DNA of 64,000 nt. It comes from Wandonia haliotis (lineage in GTDB: Bacteria; Bacteroidota; Bacteroidia; Flavobacteriales_D; Crocinitomicaceae). Below, piece by piece: positions 15,580-24,431 of this stretch. Location: positions 372,001-436,000 of the forward strand of contig NZ_BAAAFH010000011.1 in the NCBI RefSeq assembly GCF_039523435.1. Reading direction: 5' to 3'. Both the position numbers and the translations under genes were made by a program. Under the pieces are notes generated by a model, which was given only the letters and a program-made list of their open reading frames with translations, searched no databases and was not told the DNA's origin. Each line of letters begins with the position of its first letter. Position 1 is the stretch's first letter.

Positions 15580-16971
15580 ATGAGTTACGATATTATTGTT
15601 CTTGGTAGTGGTCCTGGAGGATATGTAGCTGCAATCCGCGCTTCGCAACTAGGTCTGAAAACAGCAATCGTTGAAAGAGAATCTTTAGGTGGAATCTGTT
15701 TGAACTGGGGATGTATTCCGACAAAAGCGCTTTTGAAAAGTGCTAATGTTTTCGAATACATTAACCACGCTTCTGATTATGGAATCAATGTGAAAGGCGC
15801 TGAAGCGGATTTCGAAGGGATGATCAAAAGAAGTCGTGGAGTTGCTGAAGGAATGAGTAACGGTATTCAGTTCCTTATGAAGAAGAATAAAATTGATGTT
15901 ATCAAGGGAACAGGAAAACTTCTTCCAGGAAAAAAAATCGTTGTAACTGATGCTGACGGAAAGACTACTGAAGTTGCTGCTTTGAAAGGTATTATCATTG
16001 CTACCGGAGCACGATCACGCCAACTTCCAAACCTTCCGCAAGATGGTAAAAAAGTAATTGGATACCGCGAAGCAATGTCGTTGCCGAAACAACCAAAATC
16101 ATTGGTTGTAGTTGGTTCAGGAGCTATCGGAGTGGAGTTTGCCTACTTCTATCATAGTCTGGGGACAGATGTAACAATTGTTGAATTTATGCCAAACATT
16201 GTTCCTGTTGAGGATGAAGAAGTTTCCAAACAATTGGAACGCACTTTCAAGAAAAAAGGTATGAAAATCATGACCAATTCTTCTGTTGAGGCTGTAGACA
16301 CTTCAGGAAAGGGTTGTGTAGTTAAGGTTAAAACTGCAAAAGGAGAAGAAACAATTGAATGCGATGTTGTGCTGTCTGCTGTTGGAATTGAAACAAATAT
16401 TCAGGGAATTGGACTAGAAGATGTAGGTATTGCAACAGATAAAGGAAAAGTATTGGTTAATGATTATTACCAAACTAACATCCCGGGATATTACGCTATT
16501 GGAGACATCGTTCCTGGACCTGCATTGGCACACGTGGCTTCTGCTGAAGGTATCATTTGTGTGGAAAAAATAGCAGGACACTCTCCTGAAGCACTAGATT
16601 ACGGAAACATTCCTGGATGTACTTACTGTTCTCCTGAAATTGCTTCTGTTGGATATACTGAAAAAGCTGCCAAAGATGCCGGATTCGATATCAAGGTTGG
16701 TAAATTTCCTTTCTCCGCATCTGGTAAAGCAAGTGCTGCGGGAGCAAAAGATGGTTTTGTGAAATTGATATTTGATGCCAAATACGGTGAACTTCTTGGA
16801 GGACACATGATCGGTGCTAACGTAACTGAAATGATCGCAGAGATTGTTGCTGTCCGTAAACTGGAAGTGACAGGACATGAGCTGATCAAAACGGTTCACC
16901 CTCACCCTACAATGTCCGAAGCTGTTATGGAAGCGGCTGCCGCTGCATACGACGAAGTGATTCACTTGTAG
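15580..16971 (+). CDS. lpdA: Dihydrolipoyl dehydrogenase (E3)
   Basis: FAD-dependent E3 subunit shared by the pyruvate and 2-oxoglutarate dehydrogenase complexes and the glycine cleavage system; it reoxidises dihydrolipoyl groups with NAD+. Landmarks: FAD-binding GSGPGGYVAA at residues 9-18, the redox disulfide Cys40/Cys45 in GGICLNWGCIPTK, NAD-binding VVGSGAIGVEFA near 178-190, and the C-terminal His-Glu pair in HPHPTMSEA. At 463 aa it is full length. Monocistronic, with its own terminator; gcvT of the glycine cleavage system lies 32 kb away. Confidence 0.96.
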   Translation: MSYDIIVLGSGPGGYVAAIRASQLGLKTAIVERESLGGICLNWGCIPTKALLKSANVFEYINHASDYGINVKGAEADFEGMIKRSRGVAEGMSNGIQFLMKKNKIDVIKGTGKLLPGKKIVVTDADGKTTEVAALKGIIIATGARSRQLPNLPQDGKKVIGYREAMSLPKQPKSLVVVGSGAIGVEFAYFYHSLGTDVTIVEFMPNIVPVEDEEVSKQLERTFKKKGMKIMTNSSVEAVDTSGKGCVVKVKTAKGEETIECDVVLSAVGIETNIQGIGLEDVGIATDKGKVLVNDYYQTNIPGYYAIGDIVPGPALAHVASAEGIICVEKIAGHSPEALDYGNIPGCTYCSPEIASVGYTEKAAKDAGFDIKVGKFPFSASGKASAAGAKDGFVKLIFDAKYGELLGGHMIGANVTEMIAEIVAVRKLEVTGHELIKTVHPHPTMSEAVMEAAAAAYDEVIHL

Positions 16972-16989
16972 TAGATAAAGATATAAACG

Positions 16990-17020
16990 AAAAAACCACG
17001 CAAAATTTGCGTGGTTTTTT
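16990..17020. terminator. Terminator after lpdA
   Basis: A palindrome built on CCACGCAAA / TTTGCGTGG, flanked by A6 and T7 runs so that it can act in both directions. It follows the lpdA stop by about 20 bases and lies just beyond the 3' end of the convergent SRP RNA. Confidence 0.85.
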
Positions 17021-17051
17021 TATACTTATTTTTTAGAAAATTCAGGGTAAA

Positions 17052-17155
17052 AAAAGTGGGGTAAGCTACTCACATCGCACCGCTACGACCACCGACCCTT
17101 GCTACGTTCCCGTCCTGGGGGATTAGGCAGGAGCTGGTCGTGTGAGACTTACCCC
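17052..17155 (-). ncRNA. ffs: Signal recognition particle RNA, small bacterial (4.5S) type
   Basis: Read on the minus strand the segment folds into a long hairpin: GGGGTAAG (17148-17155 region) pairs with CTTACCCC (17058-17065 region), and the apex carries CCAGGACGGGAACGTAGCAA, the SRP domain IV pattern with its asymmetric and symmetric internal loops as seen in Bacteroidota. The RNA binds Ffh and targets membrane proteins co-translationally. A seven-T run at 17049-17055 directly after the closing stem makes the RNA its own terminator. A textbook promoter lies immediately upstream. Ends are accurate to a few bases. Confidence 0.9.
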
Positions 17156-17159
17156 GCCG

Positions 17160-17189
17160 CAAAATTAACAAACTATTTCTTTCCGACAA
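17160..17189 (-). promoter_or_regulatory. Promoter of the SRP RNA
   Basis: On the minus strand TTG (17187-17189), 19 bases, then TAATTTTG (17160-17167): a full -33/-7 pair with the consensus spacing. It places the RNA start near 17155, exactly at the base of the SRP stem. Confidence 0.82.
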
Positions 17190-17228
17190 GGTTTTTTATC
17201 AGAGAATCATGATAAAAAAGAGACAATT

Positions 17229-17576
17229 CTAATTCCCTCCTTTTTTCTTCACCCGATACCCTTCTTTTTCAAGTAATTCCGCTACTTTATCTTTGAAGCT
17301 TCCCTGCACAATAATTTCTCCGTCTTTGGCTGAGCCACCTACTCCACACCTGGATTTAAGTAGTTTTCCAAGATCTTTTAAGTCCTCTTCTGTCCCTACA
17401 AATCCTTCCACCAATGTAACTTCCTTTCCTCCCCTCTGTTTACGATCAATTGAAACGTATAATACTTGTTTTTCAGGAGCTAGTGTTTCCAACGTATCTT
17501 CTTCTTCGTATTCAAAACTGAAATCGGGATTTGTCGAATAAACAACATTAACTTTTTCCTTCTTTTTCTTTGCCAT
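17229..17576 (-). CDS. eIF1/SUI1 (YciH) family translation factor
   Basis: Bacterial homologue of eukaryotic initiation factor 1, thought to influence start-site fidelity; in E. coli YciH affects initiation under stress. The SUI1 domain occupies residues ~40-115: SIDRKQRGGKEVTLVEGF, LGKLLKSRCGVGGSAKDGEI (basic patch and GG turn) and VQGSFKDKVAELLEKEGYRV. The N-terminus is a lysine-rich then acidic extension. Length (115 aa) is typical. The gene lies 4 bases after the GDPD gene. Confidence 0.93.
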   Translation of the reverse strand: MAKKKKEKVNVVYSTNPDFSFEYEEEDTLETLAPEKQVLYVSIDRKQRGGKEVTLVEGFVGTEEDLKDLGKLLKSRCGVGGSAKDGEIIVQGSFKDKVAELLEKEGYRVKKKGGN

Positions 17577-17580
17577 AACT

Positions 17581-18375
17581 TCACTTGGTTAATGATAATG
17601 CACTTACCAAATCATCTGTCATCAGGTAATCTGGTTTTTTCTTCAGAACAGTTTGATTCCCTTCAAATGATTTTGCATCAAAAATAATGACTTTTTTCCC
17701 TAAAGCCTGTAATTCATCTACCTGTTCCTTTGTTATTTTAGAGTTTCGGATTACGCAATACTCTATTTCATGAATTACAACCTGATTTTTCAGTTTGGTA
17801 TAATCCACTTCTTCATAAGCTAGATGAACCGGAAGATCAGATAAATAGGCTAATAAACTACTATTGGTCGAGATCAGAACTACCTGCGGTAATGCGGAAG
17901 AAGAGATAAAATCCGAAAGAACGGTTTTTATCATTTCATACGAAACACTTTCTTCCGTACAATGATTAAAAAATTTTAAATCCAGAAATACTTGTTGACA
18001 CCCGAAGAAGTCAATTTCATTTAATTTTTCAGGGCTATATCCGGGATATAAGGAGTATGCTACTGAACTAAGTTCTTCCCAGGTCGTAGAACCTATACAT
18101 CCGGTATAAGTCGTTCGTGAATCCAGATAATTGTCGTGAAACGCTACTAATTGATGATCTATTGTCATTTGAACATCTATTTCAACTGCAACCACTCCTG
18201 AATAAATCGCATGAGCAATTGCTTCAGAAGAGTTGTCCGGAAAAGAATGAAGATCAACGTGCAATCCTGCGCCAGCATGACCTATAATCAACGCTGTATA
18301 TTTTTCTCCTGTTTCAGATTTTTTACACGAAAACAGAAAGATAAAAAGAAACAATATGTATCTGTTAAAACGCAT
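17581..18375 (-). CDS. Glycerophosphodiester phosphodiesterase-family lipoprotein
   Basis: Predicted to hydrolyse glycerophosphodiesters to glycerol-3-phosphate and an alcohol. A lipoprotein signal (residues 1-17, lipidated Cys in FLFSCKK) anchors it to a membrane. GDPD motifs: IIGHAGAG (normally HRG; here HAG), NSSEAIAHAI, VEIDVQMTIDHQLVAFHD with the metal-binding Glu/Asp pair and catalytic His. The missing Arg of the HRG motif is notable and may alter activity. It overlaps the upstream exported-protein gene by 11 bases and belongs to the run that starts at the patatin gene. Confidence 0.82.
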   Translation of the reverse strand: MRFNRYILFLFIFLFSCKKSETGEKYTALIIGHAGAGLHVDLHSFPDNSSEAIAHAIYSGVVAVEIDVQMTIDHQLVAFHDNYLDSRTTYTGCIGSTTWEELSSVAYSLYPGYSPEKLNEIDFFGCQQVFLDLKFFNHCTEESVSYEMIKTVLSDFISSSALPQVVLISTNSSLLAYLSDLPVHLAYEEVDYTKLKNQVVIHEIEYCVIRNSKITKEQVDELQALGKKVIIFDAKSFEGNQTVLKKKPDYLMTDDLVSALSLTK

Positions 18376-18874
18376 ACCCTATACCGATGGCTAATTTAAT
18401 ATCCCATACCAGGTGATTTGATTCAGGAAAACTGGTTCTTATCATAGCTCCTACTCCTGTTTCCTGAAGGAAAAAGAGTTTATTTTTTCCAATTTTTAAT
18501 TTATACTGATAATATAACGCATGAATTTTAGGTTTTGTGTTGTATAAGTATCTGTTCCAATGCAATTGATAATTTAACCCAAAGCTTACACTAATTTTTT
18601 CCGTCCCTACTAATTGATATCCGACACCACCACTTATATAAGGAGAATAATACGTGAATTGTACCAGGTTTTGCCAGTTATATCCCGTTCCAATATCAAA
18701 TACCCAGTCTGCAAAGGTAATCCCACCTTGAATTCCGCCATAAATCCCAGTCCGGGAGACAAAATGATCGGTAGCAATACTATACTTGCAATTTTGTTGT
18801 GCCATCCCTTCTTTACAGATTAGTACAATAAAGAAAACAGATAAAAAGAGGGATATACACTGATTTTTATTCAT
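18365..18874 (-). CDS. Small exported protein, possible beta-barrel
   Basis: No named family recognised. A signal peptide covers residues 1-25 (start chosen at 18874, the second of two nearby ATGs, because it gives the cleaner signal sequence). The mature ~145 residues alternate aromatic and polar residues in short strands (YGGIQGGITFADWVFDIGTG; YYSPYISGGVGYQL), and the protein ends in an aromatic (GIGYAF), as outer-membrane barrels do. It sits between patatin and GDPD genes with overlaps on both sides (8 and 11 bases), so it is likely functionally linked to them. Confidence 0.65.
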   Translation of the reverse strand: MNKNQCISLFLSVFFIVLICKEGMAQQNCKYSIATDHFVSRTGIYGGIQGGITFADWVFDIGTGYNWQNLVQFTYYSPYISGGVGYQLVGTEKISVSFGLNYQLHWNRYLYNTKPKIHALYYQYKLKIGKNKLFFLQETGVGAMIRTSFPESNHLVWDIKLAIGIGYAF

Positions 18875-21128
18875 CCTCACCATTTATCAGTTGTAAGACT
18901 TTGTGAAGCGTCATCTGATTATCAACTCTGTCAAGGGAAGATGTAATTTGTTTCTTCTCAAATGTTGTTAAATGCCAGGATAAGGAAATCTTGTCATCTA
19001 CCGACTCTCTCAGATTGATAGAAAGAATATCAACCGGAAAGTTCAATCCAGGCATCGCCAACATCAGTGCTTCATCCTGATCGAAATCCTGAACAAATGG
19101 AAAATTCCCATACATATTCCCAAAGGGGAGTAACAACTTATCAACCATGGACAACTTCCCTTTTCCTACTCCCGTTCTGTTTTTTTTGAGGTCACGAATA
19201 CGCAATACAATTACACCGGATGTATTTTTCTTTATCCAATCTCTGAAGATGGTCATAAAATTCAGCGTGGTTTTGGTTCCGTAATTATCTCGTATTCCTG
19301 CATCCATGATATGGAAATTCATATTTCCAGGAAGAACAGCCATAGGAAGGATATAAGGGAAAGTGGCACTCATACGTAATACAGAACTAAAGCGCGTATT
19401 TTCCGGATGATATTCCTCCGTGACCAGTCCGTATTCAAAATTTTCAACAATTGCTTCGTAATCTCCTTTTAAATTACGTCTGCTTAACTGCATAAATCCC
19501 AATGGTTGGCTGGAAATCAGGAGTCGTCTGCCGTCATTAACTATAGTCGGAGAAAAAATCATTACAGGAATGATCCCCTTTTCCTCCGGTAATGTATAGT
19601 CTCCCAGTTTTTTTTCAAGTACATACTCTGTATTTGCATGCAATTGCTGCTCAAATGCATATCCACGGTCTTTGAGATAGGTTATTCCATTGTAATTGAA
19701 ATTCTGATAGCGATAAAACAGGTCGTTTGTTGTAATGGTGAAAGAAACCTGATTTAAAAGATCTTTTCCCATATTACGCGTAAAACGAGGGAACAATGAA
19801 TCAATAGAACTATCTGTTCTCGATCGTAAAACAAGCTCACGGTAATAAGCCGCCCCGATCATTCCTCCGGATGCCCCGGTTATCATTTGGGTATGTCTGC
19901 TAAAACTCCCCCCGGAAAGAGAATCTAACCGACGAAGTGTTATGAACGTCCATAATGCACTCCTTGCGCCACCACCACTTGTGTTGACCAGAATCAGTTT
20001 TGGTTTTTTTTCTCCGGTTCTTTCTTTCCAGTTTTCCAATACCTCTAGATATGCATTTCGATCATTCTCGATACGGCTGGAATCCATGTGCTGCCGAATA
20101 AGGTCTGTCTCCCCGGTTTTATCTGATTCGATAGAGTAATCCAATCCGTAGACATAATTATTAAACTGATTAAATCCGCTGTCTTTTGATAAATAATTAA
20201 TGAAGACGAAGAAGAGAATCAATACAAAATAAGTCCATGTTTTTAACCATGAAAATATAGCGCTGATAATCATTAATATAATCGAAAAAATAAGTAATAT
20301 CGAAGCACCTGCGGGTACTACAAACAACTCATTTTCCCTGAAAATCCCCAGAACAAGGAATGATGCCAGAATAAAGAGCTCAAACAGTGATGCATTAATA
20401 TGGTTCTGTGAAAAAACTTTTTCGATCAAAGTTCTATCGTAATGCATCCAGTCACGAGAACGTCTTAATCGAAGCCATGCCCCAAGATAATAATGCTTCC
20501 CGTCCTTTCTTCTGGAGAAAATTTTATACCAGGATTCTTCTTTATGTAAAGTAGCATTGAATGGCTTCGCTTTGAATTCTTCCTGAAATTCTTTTTCCGT
20601 TCTTCCACTAAGTTTAAAAACATCTTTATTGGTTCTGAAAAAATAGAAAAATGCCAGTGCCATAAAAGAGGACATTCCCAATAAGAACATTGCCAGATAC
20701 CCCAAAGCTTCTGAAACAGTAGCAAACTCCTGATTAACCTGAAAGACAATAAGGTTATAGGCATAATATATCAGAAAAATAAGAGGAACAAGAAAGTTGT
20801 TAGTAGAGAATTTTGCAAACGGGCGCGATACCGTAGCAATAAAAGGAAAGTAAGGCCCCAGGACAATATAAGAATATAAATTATAAGCGGTAACGTACCC
20901 CCCGAAGCCAAATCCCACTACCAGAAACGCAAATTCACTGACTTCCCCCAGATATTCAGGAGAATAAAAAAGATAAGGAACTCCAAAATGAGCTCCTGTT
21001 CCCGATATGAATGAAAATAACAGAGCCCAACCGAGCATAGAGAAAAGATTCATTCGGAGTTGCCAAAAAAACAACTGGAAAGGGAAAAAATGTAGTACAA
21101 CATCCCAAAAACCACCCGAATTCCTCAT
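18867..21128 (-). CDS. Patatin-like phospholipase with N-terminal membrane domain
   Basis: A 753-residue protein in two halves. Residues 1-335 contain about eight membrane helices; residues ~375-735 are a patatin lipase domain. The catalytic elements are complete: oxyanion-hole GGGARS near 385, nucleophile Ser420 in TGASGGMIG (GxSxG), and the dyad Asp in MDAGIRDNYG near 609. Patatins release fatty acids from phospholipids or other acyl lipids. The ATG at 21128 is preferred to a TTG two codons earlier. It heads the overlapping patatin / exported protein / GDPD genes. Membrane-anchored patatins of this size are known in Bacteroidota, but the substrate is not established. Confidence 0.85.
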   Translation of the reverse strand: MRNSGGFWDVVLHFFPFQLFFWQLRMNLFSMLGWALLFSFISGTGAHFGVPYLFYSPEYLGEVSEFAFLVVGFGFGGYVTAYNLYSYIVLGPYFPFIATVSRPFAKFSTNNFLVPLIFLIYYAYNLIVFQVNQEFATVSEALGYLAMFLLGMSSFMALAFFYFFRTNKDVFKLSGRTEKEFQEEFKAKPFNATLHKEESWYKIFSRRKDGKHYYLGAWLRLRRSRDWMHYDRTLIEKVFSQNHINASLFELFILASFLVLGIFRENELFVVPAGASILLIFSIILMIISAIFSWLKTWTYFVLILFFVFINYLSKDSGFNQFNNYVYGLDYSIESDKTGETDLIRQHMDSSRIENDRNAYLEVLENWKERTGEKKPKLILVNTSGGGARSALWTFITLRRLDSLSGGSFSRHTQMITGASGGMIGAAYYRELVLRSRTDSSIDSLFPRFTRNMGKDLLNQVSFTITTNDLFYRYQNFNYNGITYLKDRGYAFEQQLHANTEYVLEKKLGDYTLPEEKGIIPVMIFSPTIVNDGRRLLISSQPLGFMQLSRRNLKGDYEAIVENFEYGLVTEEYHPENTRFSSVLRMSATFPYILPMAVLPGNMNFHIMDAGIRDNYGTKTTLNFMTIFRDWIKKNTSGVIVLRIRDLKKNRTGVGKGKLSMVDKLLLPFGNMYGNFPFVQDFDQDEALMLAMPGLNFPVDILSINLRESVDDKISLSWHLTTFEKKQITSSLDRVDNQMTLHKVLQLINGEDE

Positions 21129-21178
21129 ATTCAATTAATATACTATAAATTAGGACACCTACCTGCTTTTATCTGAAC

Positions 21179-22147
21179 TTATTTTTCAATCAAATCCGAC
21201 ACAAAATAAGCCAGTGCTTTTCCTACTTTGTAATTTCCGTTTGAATCCAGATCCGGAGCTCCTTCCGTAAAGTTAAAATACACGGGATTCTCTTTAGCCA
21301 GTTGTCGCAACCATCTTCTGGTGTCAAACAAGCTCCACCCCACAGGAGTCATGGCGCTTGATGGCATGTTTTCGATCGAATCAAGATCCAATTCTACACC
21401 ATATCCTTCTTTGTGAATCGCTGCATACTCTCCTGCGTCAGACCATAAAACACGTTCCCCGTCAAGGTAGTGCTCAAAGCAAGAAAAAATGACCCCTTCT
21501 TTTTCCATACGAAGTAACATCTCCTGGCTATTATACTGTTTATGTAGACCATGTACTGTGTATGAATTAAGGTATCCTTCATGTTTCGCATACGAAAAGG
21601 AATTTCCACTGTGTCTTCCTTCCATAGATCTGAAATCAGCATGTGGATCAAGGTTTACAACATCCAGTGTTCTTCCAACAGTCTGAAAGTAAGCCTTCAT
21701 TAACGGATAGGCATTGTTATGTCCGCCTCCTACCACTACAGGCACTTTATTATAGGTATAAATCTTCGCAATAATCTCTGTGAGGAATTCATCCATTTCC
21801 CCAACTGCTTGTCGAAGACTTTCAAACTCCGTTTCCACACACTCAAATTTAGCGCGACCGAGAATCATTAGATTATCCGTATTCATAAACTGGTTGGCCT
21901 GCATATTCAGAAAACGTGACAAAAATGCTTTGAACGCACTCATCGCCCCTCCAAAACCACCGTTTGCCCTTGGGCCGATATCCTCTTCGATCCCTAGCAG
22001 CACATATTGTCCTTTAAAACTCTGTAATGACTCTTCTATGGAACCCGAAGCAAAAGTGATCTTTTCTCCCACTTTCACTTCACCATTTCTTCTTATCAAA
22101 TGTGCACTTTGTCGTTGTGCATCAATAAATGCAAAATCTTTCTTCAA
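21179..22147 (-). CDS. Arginase/agmatinase-superfamily ureohydrolase, formimidoylglutamase-like
   Basis: Binuclear manganese hydrolase. Metal-binding motifs are intact: VGGGHNNAYP (His), NLDPHADFRS (DxHxD) and GVELDLDSIENMPSSA (DxD). The overall sequence resembles the HutG-like formimidoylglutamases of Bacteroidota more than arginases, but no other hut gene is nearby, so the substrate is open. The start is a TTG at 22147: no in-frame ATG lies within the conserved N-terminus or back to the upstream stop region. Length 322 aa. The thioesterase gene ends 2 bases before it. Confidence 0.82.
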   Translation of the reverse strand: MKKDFAFIDAQRQSAHLIRRNGEVKVGEKITFASGSIEESLQSFKGQYVLLGIEEDIGPRANGGFGGAMSAFKAFLSRFLNMQANQFMNTDNLMILGRAKFECVETEFESLRQAVGEMDEFLTEIIAKIYTYNKVPVVVGGGHNNAYPLMKAYFQTVGRTLDVVNLDPHADFRSMEGRHSGNSFSYAKHEGYLNSYTVHGLHKQYNSQEMLLRMEKEGVIFSCFEHYLDGERVLWSDAGEYAAIHKEGYGVELDLDSIENMPSSAMTPVGWSLFDTRRWLRQLAKENPVYFNFTEGAPDLDSNGNYKVGKALAYFVSDLIEK

Positions 22148-22149
22148 TT

Positions 22150-22581
22150 CTATACCTTTTTTCCGTTTTGAATAAATTGTTCCAATAACCCTACAAACTC
22201 TTTAGGAGGTCGTGTGGGGCGCATAGAAACTTTGTCAACAAATATGAGTGTTGTTGAAGCTATGGAAAGTAAATCTCCCCCTTCATTTTTGATCTCGTAT
22301 TCAAATTCGAGCTTTGTTCCTTTTAATCCCGTGATACGGGTTGTTATTAACAAAAGATCATCATACAAAGCAGGTTTAATATACTTTACCGAAAAATGAG
22401 ACACTGGAAGCATAATACCCGATTCTTCCAATTTGCGATAACTCATCCCCAGACTTCGCATTGCTTCTACCCGACCAACTTCAAAATACTGGGCATAATT
22501 ACCGTAATAGCAATACCCCATCTGATCTGTTTCTCCGTATCGTACCCGTAAACTGGTTGTGTGACTGAAATTTACTTCCAT
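22150..22581 (-). CDS. Acyl-CoA thioesterase, hotdog (4HBT/YbgC-like)
   Basis: Hotdog-fold thioesterase of 143 residues. The family signature is VRYGETDQMGYCYYGNYAQY with the catalytic Asp in ETDQMG, followed by FEVGRVEAMRSLG. The ATG at 22581 matches usual family starts; an upstream in-frame extension is hydrophobic and not conserved in character. It shares a transcript direction with the ureohydrolase (2-base gap) and the lipid-hydrolase genes downstream. Substrate chain length is not predictable from sequence. Confidence 0.88.
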   Translation of the reverse strand: MEVNFSHTTSLRVRYGETDQMGYCYYGNYAQYFEVGRVEAMRSLGMSYRKLEESGIMLPVSHFSVKYIKPALYDDLLLITTRITGLKGTKLEFEYEIKNEGGDLLSIASTTLIFVDKVSMRPTRPPKEFVGLLEQFIQNGKKV

Positions 22582-22946
22582 AACATCTTCTCTTTTCCCT
22601 TGAGCAAGGTATAAAATTACCAATAATATCAAGATTCAACCGGAGGAACTCCTCTTTTTTTAGTATATTTGAAATCTATTATTTCCGGAATTTTACATAC
22701 ATCAAGGTATTGGCAATCATTCCCCATTTTTTGTTTACGAACAACATTTTTTCGCCGACCAGTTAAATTTTCGACAAGTAAAACTTTTTAAATAATCAAG
22801 AGTGATTTTACTTTTTTTTTAACTTTTTTATGTAAATATTTGCTTCGTCGATTTAAAGCTACTTTTAACTCTGTATTAAGCAATAAGTTAATGTTGAGGT
22901 AAAAGTTGTTCACACAATAAGTTAATAAAAACCGTATAGAACTATT
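22582..22946. promoter_or_regulatory. Divergent upstream region of the thioesterase gene and dnaA
   Basis: 365 bases without a gene, very AT-rich toward dnaA. It holds a TATATTTG box at 22664-22671 (plus strand; it would give a ~270-base dnaA leader), a 12-bp direct repeat close to dnaA, and TTGTTCACA at 22906-22914, one base off the DnaA-box consensus TTATNCACA. A single box-like site is too little to call an origin. Confidence 0.45.
22881..22926 (+). repeat. 12-bp direct repeat CAATAAGTTAAT upstream of dnaA
   Basis: Perfect copies at 22881-22892 and 22915-22926, 34 bp start to start. The DnaA-box-like TTGTTCACA lies directly between them, and the second copy ends 20 bases before the dnaA ATG. 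Probably a regulatory site of dnaA. Confidence 0.55.
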
Positions 22947-24380
22947 ATGAGTGCCAACCACGAGATAATATGGGAGAGCTGCCTGCGGGTGATTAAGGAT
23001 AACCTTCCTTTGCAAGCGTACAAGACATGGTTTGAACCTATTGTTCCCGTGAAGTTGGAACAGTCCGTTCTTACTATTCAGGTACCCTCGCACTTCTTTT
23101 ACGAGTGGTTAGAAGAACATTATATTTCTCTGCTTCGCAAAGTGATAAAGAAAGAGCTTGGCACAGAAGGGAAATTGGAATACAGTATTGTTATGGAAAA
23201 CAACGGTAGTGGCAAATCCAATCCTTATACAGTTAAATTACCGGCAACCAACAAAAGCTCTTTAAAAAATAAACCGGTCACAATGCCTATTGATGTTGCG
23301 GAAAAGCAAATCCGCAATCCTTTCATTATTCCGGGACTGAAAAAGGTGAATGTAGATTCAAACCTGAATCCTGCCTATTCCTTTGAAAATTTTATTGAAG
23401 GTGACTGCAATCGCTTAGCTCGCTCTGCGGGTTATGCTGTAGCAAATAAACCGGGAGGTACTGCTTTTAATCCGCTTCTTATATACGGAGGTGTTGGTTT
23501 GGGTAAAACTCACCTGGCACATGCGATAGGAATTGAGATTAAGAATAACAATCCGAATAAAACGGTGCTGTACGTTGGTTCTGAAAAATTTGCTCACCAG
23601 TTTATTGATGCATTAAAGAACAATACAACCAATGATTTCATCCATTTCTACCAAATGATGGATGTACTTATTATCGATGATGTTCAGTTTTTCTCAGGAA
23701 AAGAAAGAACACAGGATGTATTCTTCCACATCTTTAATCACCTTCATCAGAACGGAAAGCAAATTATCCTTACTTCGGATAAGCCACCTGTTGAAATGCA
23801 GGGAATGGAACAACGTTTGCTTTCGCGTTTTAAATGGGGACTTTCTGCCGATCTTCAGGCTCCTGATCTGGAAACAAGAATCGCTATCCTTGAAAAGAAA
23901 ATGTATGGCAACGGAATAGAACTTCCTTCTGAAGTTGTAGAGTACCTTGCTTATAGTATAAATACAAACATTCGTGAAATGGAAGGTGCTTTAACCTCCC
24001 TCCTTGCCCAGGCTTCTTTAAATAAGAAAGCTATCACTCTTGATTTAGCCAAATCAATGATTGATAAATTCGTCAAGAACACAGCACGCGAAGTATCTAT
24101 TGATTACATACAGAAAGTCGTTTGTGATTATTTCGATTTACCGATCGAATTATTGAAATCAAAAACACGGAAACGTGAAGTCGTTCAGGCACGTCAGATT
24201 GCCATGTACTTTGCAAAAAAGATGACAAAATCATCATTAGCAAACATTGGTGCGCATTGTGGAGGAAAAGATCACGCTACGGTGTTACATGCATGTCGAA
24301 CTGTCAATAATCTTTCAGAAACAGACAAGCAATTTAAAGTCTATCTCGAAGATCTCGAAAAGAAACTCTCTATCCAGTAA
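22947..24380 (+). CDS. dnaA: Chromosomal replication initiator DnaA
   Basis: ATP-dependent initiator that melts the replication origin. All four domains are visible: domain I (residues 1-80, WFEPIVPVKLE), a short linker, the AAA+ domain (residues ~135-355; Walker A GGVGLGKTHLAHAIG, Walker B VLIIDDVQF) and the C-terminal DNA-binding domain with GGKDHATVLHACRT. Length (477 aa) is typical for Bacteroidota. It is the first of a mainly plus-strand section, while the ~11 kb to its left is mostly minus strand. Its own terminator follows. Confidence 0.98.
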   Translation: MSANHEIIWESCLRVIKDNLPLQAYKTWFEPIVPVKLEQSVLTIQVPSHFFYEWLEEHYISLLRKVIKKELGTEGKLEYSIVMENNGSGKSNPYTVKLPATNKSSLKNKPVTMPIDVAEKQIRNPFIIPGLKKVNVDSNLNPAYSFENFIEGDCNRLARSAGYAVANKPGGTAFNPLLIYGGVGLGKTHLAHAIGIEIKNNNPNKTVLYVGSEKFAHQFIDALKNNTTNDFIHFYQMMDVLIIDDVQFFSGKERTQDVFFHIFNHLHQNGKQIILTSDKPPVEMQGMEQRLLSRFKWGLSADLQAPDLETRIAILEKKMYGNGIELPSEVVEYLAYSINTNIREMEGALTSLLAQASLNKKAITLDLAKSMIDKFVKNTAREVSIDYIQKVVCDYFDLPIELLKSKTRKREVVQARQIAMYFAKKMTKSSLANIGAHCGGKDHATVLHACRTVNNLSETDKQFKVYLEDLEKKLSIQ

Positions 24381-24391
24381 TAATTTTCAGT

Positions 24392-24422
24392 AAGCCCTTC
24401 CCAATACGAAGGGCTTTTTTAC
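24392..24422 (+). terminator. Terminator of dnaA
   Basis: Nine-bp stem (AAGCCCTTC / GAAGGGCTT) with a 7-base loop followed by a T-run, 12 bases after the stop codon. Its T-run merges with the promoter box of the next gene. Confidence 0.85.
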
Positions 24423-24427
24423 TTTTG
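24420..24427 (+). promoter_or_regulatory. -7 element directly before the phosphatase start codon
   Basis: TACTTTTG, exact TAnnTTTG, ends only 4 bases before the ATG at 24432, so RNA would start at or next to the A of the start codon. A leaderless transcript is implied if this box is used. Confidence 0.5.
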
Positions 24428-24431
24428 TACC

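Noticed and set aside
16594..16965. Open frames antisense to the end of lpdA
   Set aside because: Shadows of a conserved coding sequence; no promoter and no protein-like composition.
22582..22946. Replication origin
   Set aside because: Only one DnaA-box-like site and one repeat pair; in Bacteroidota the origin is not always next to dnaA.
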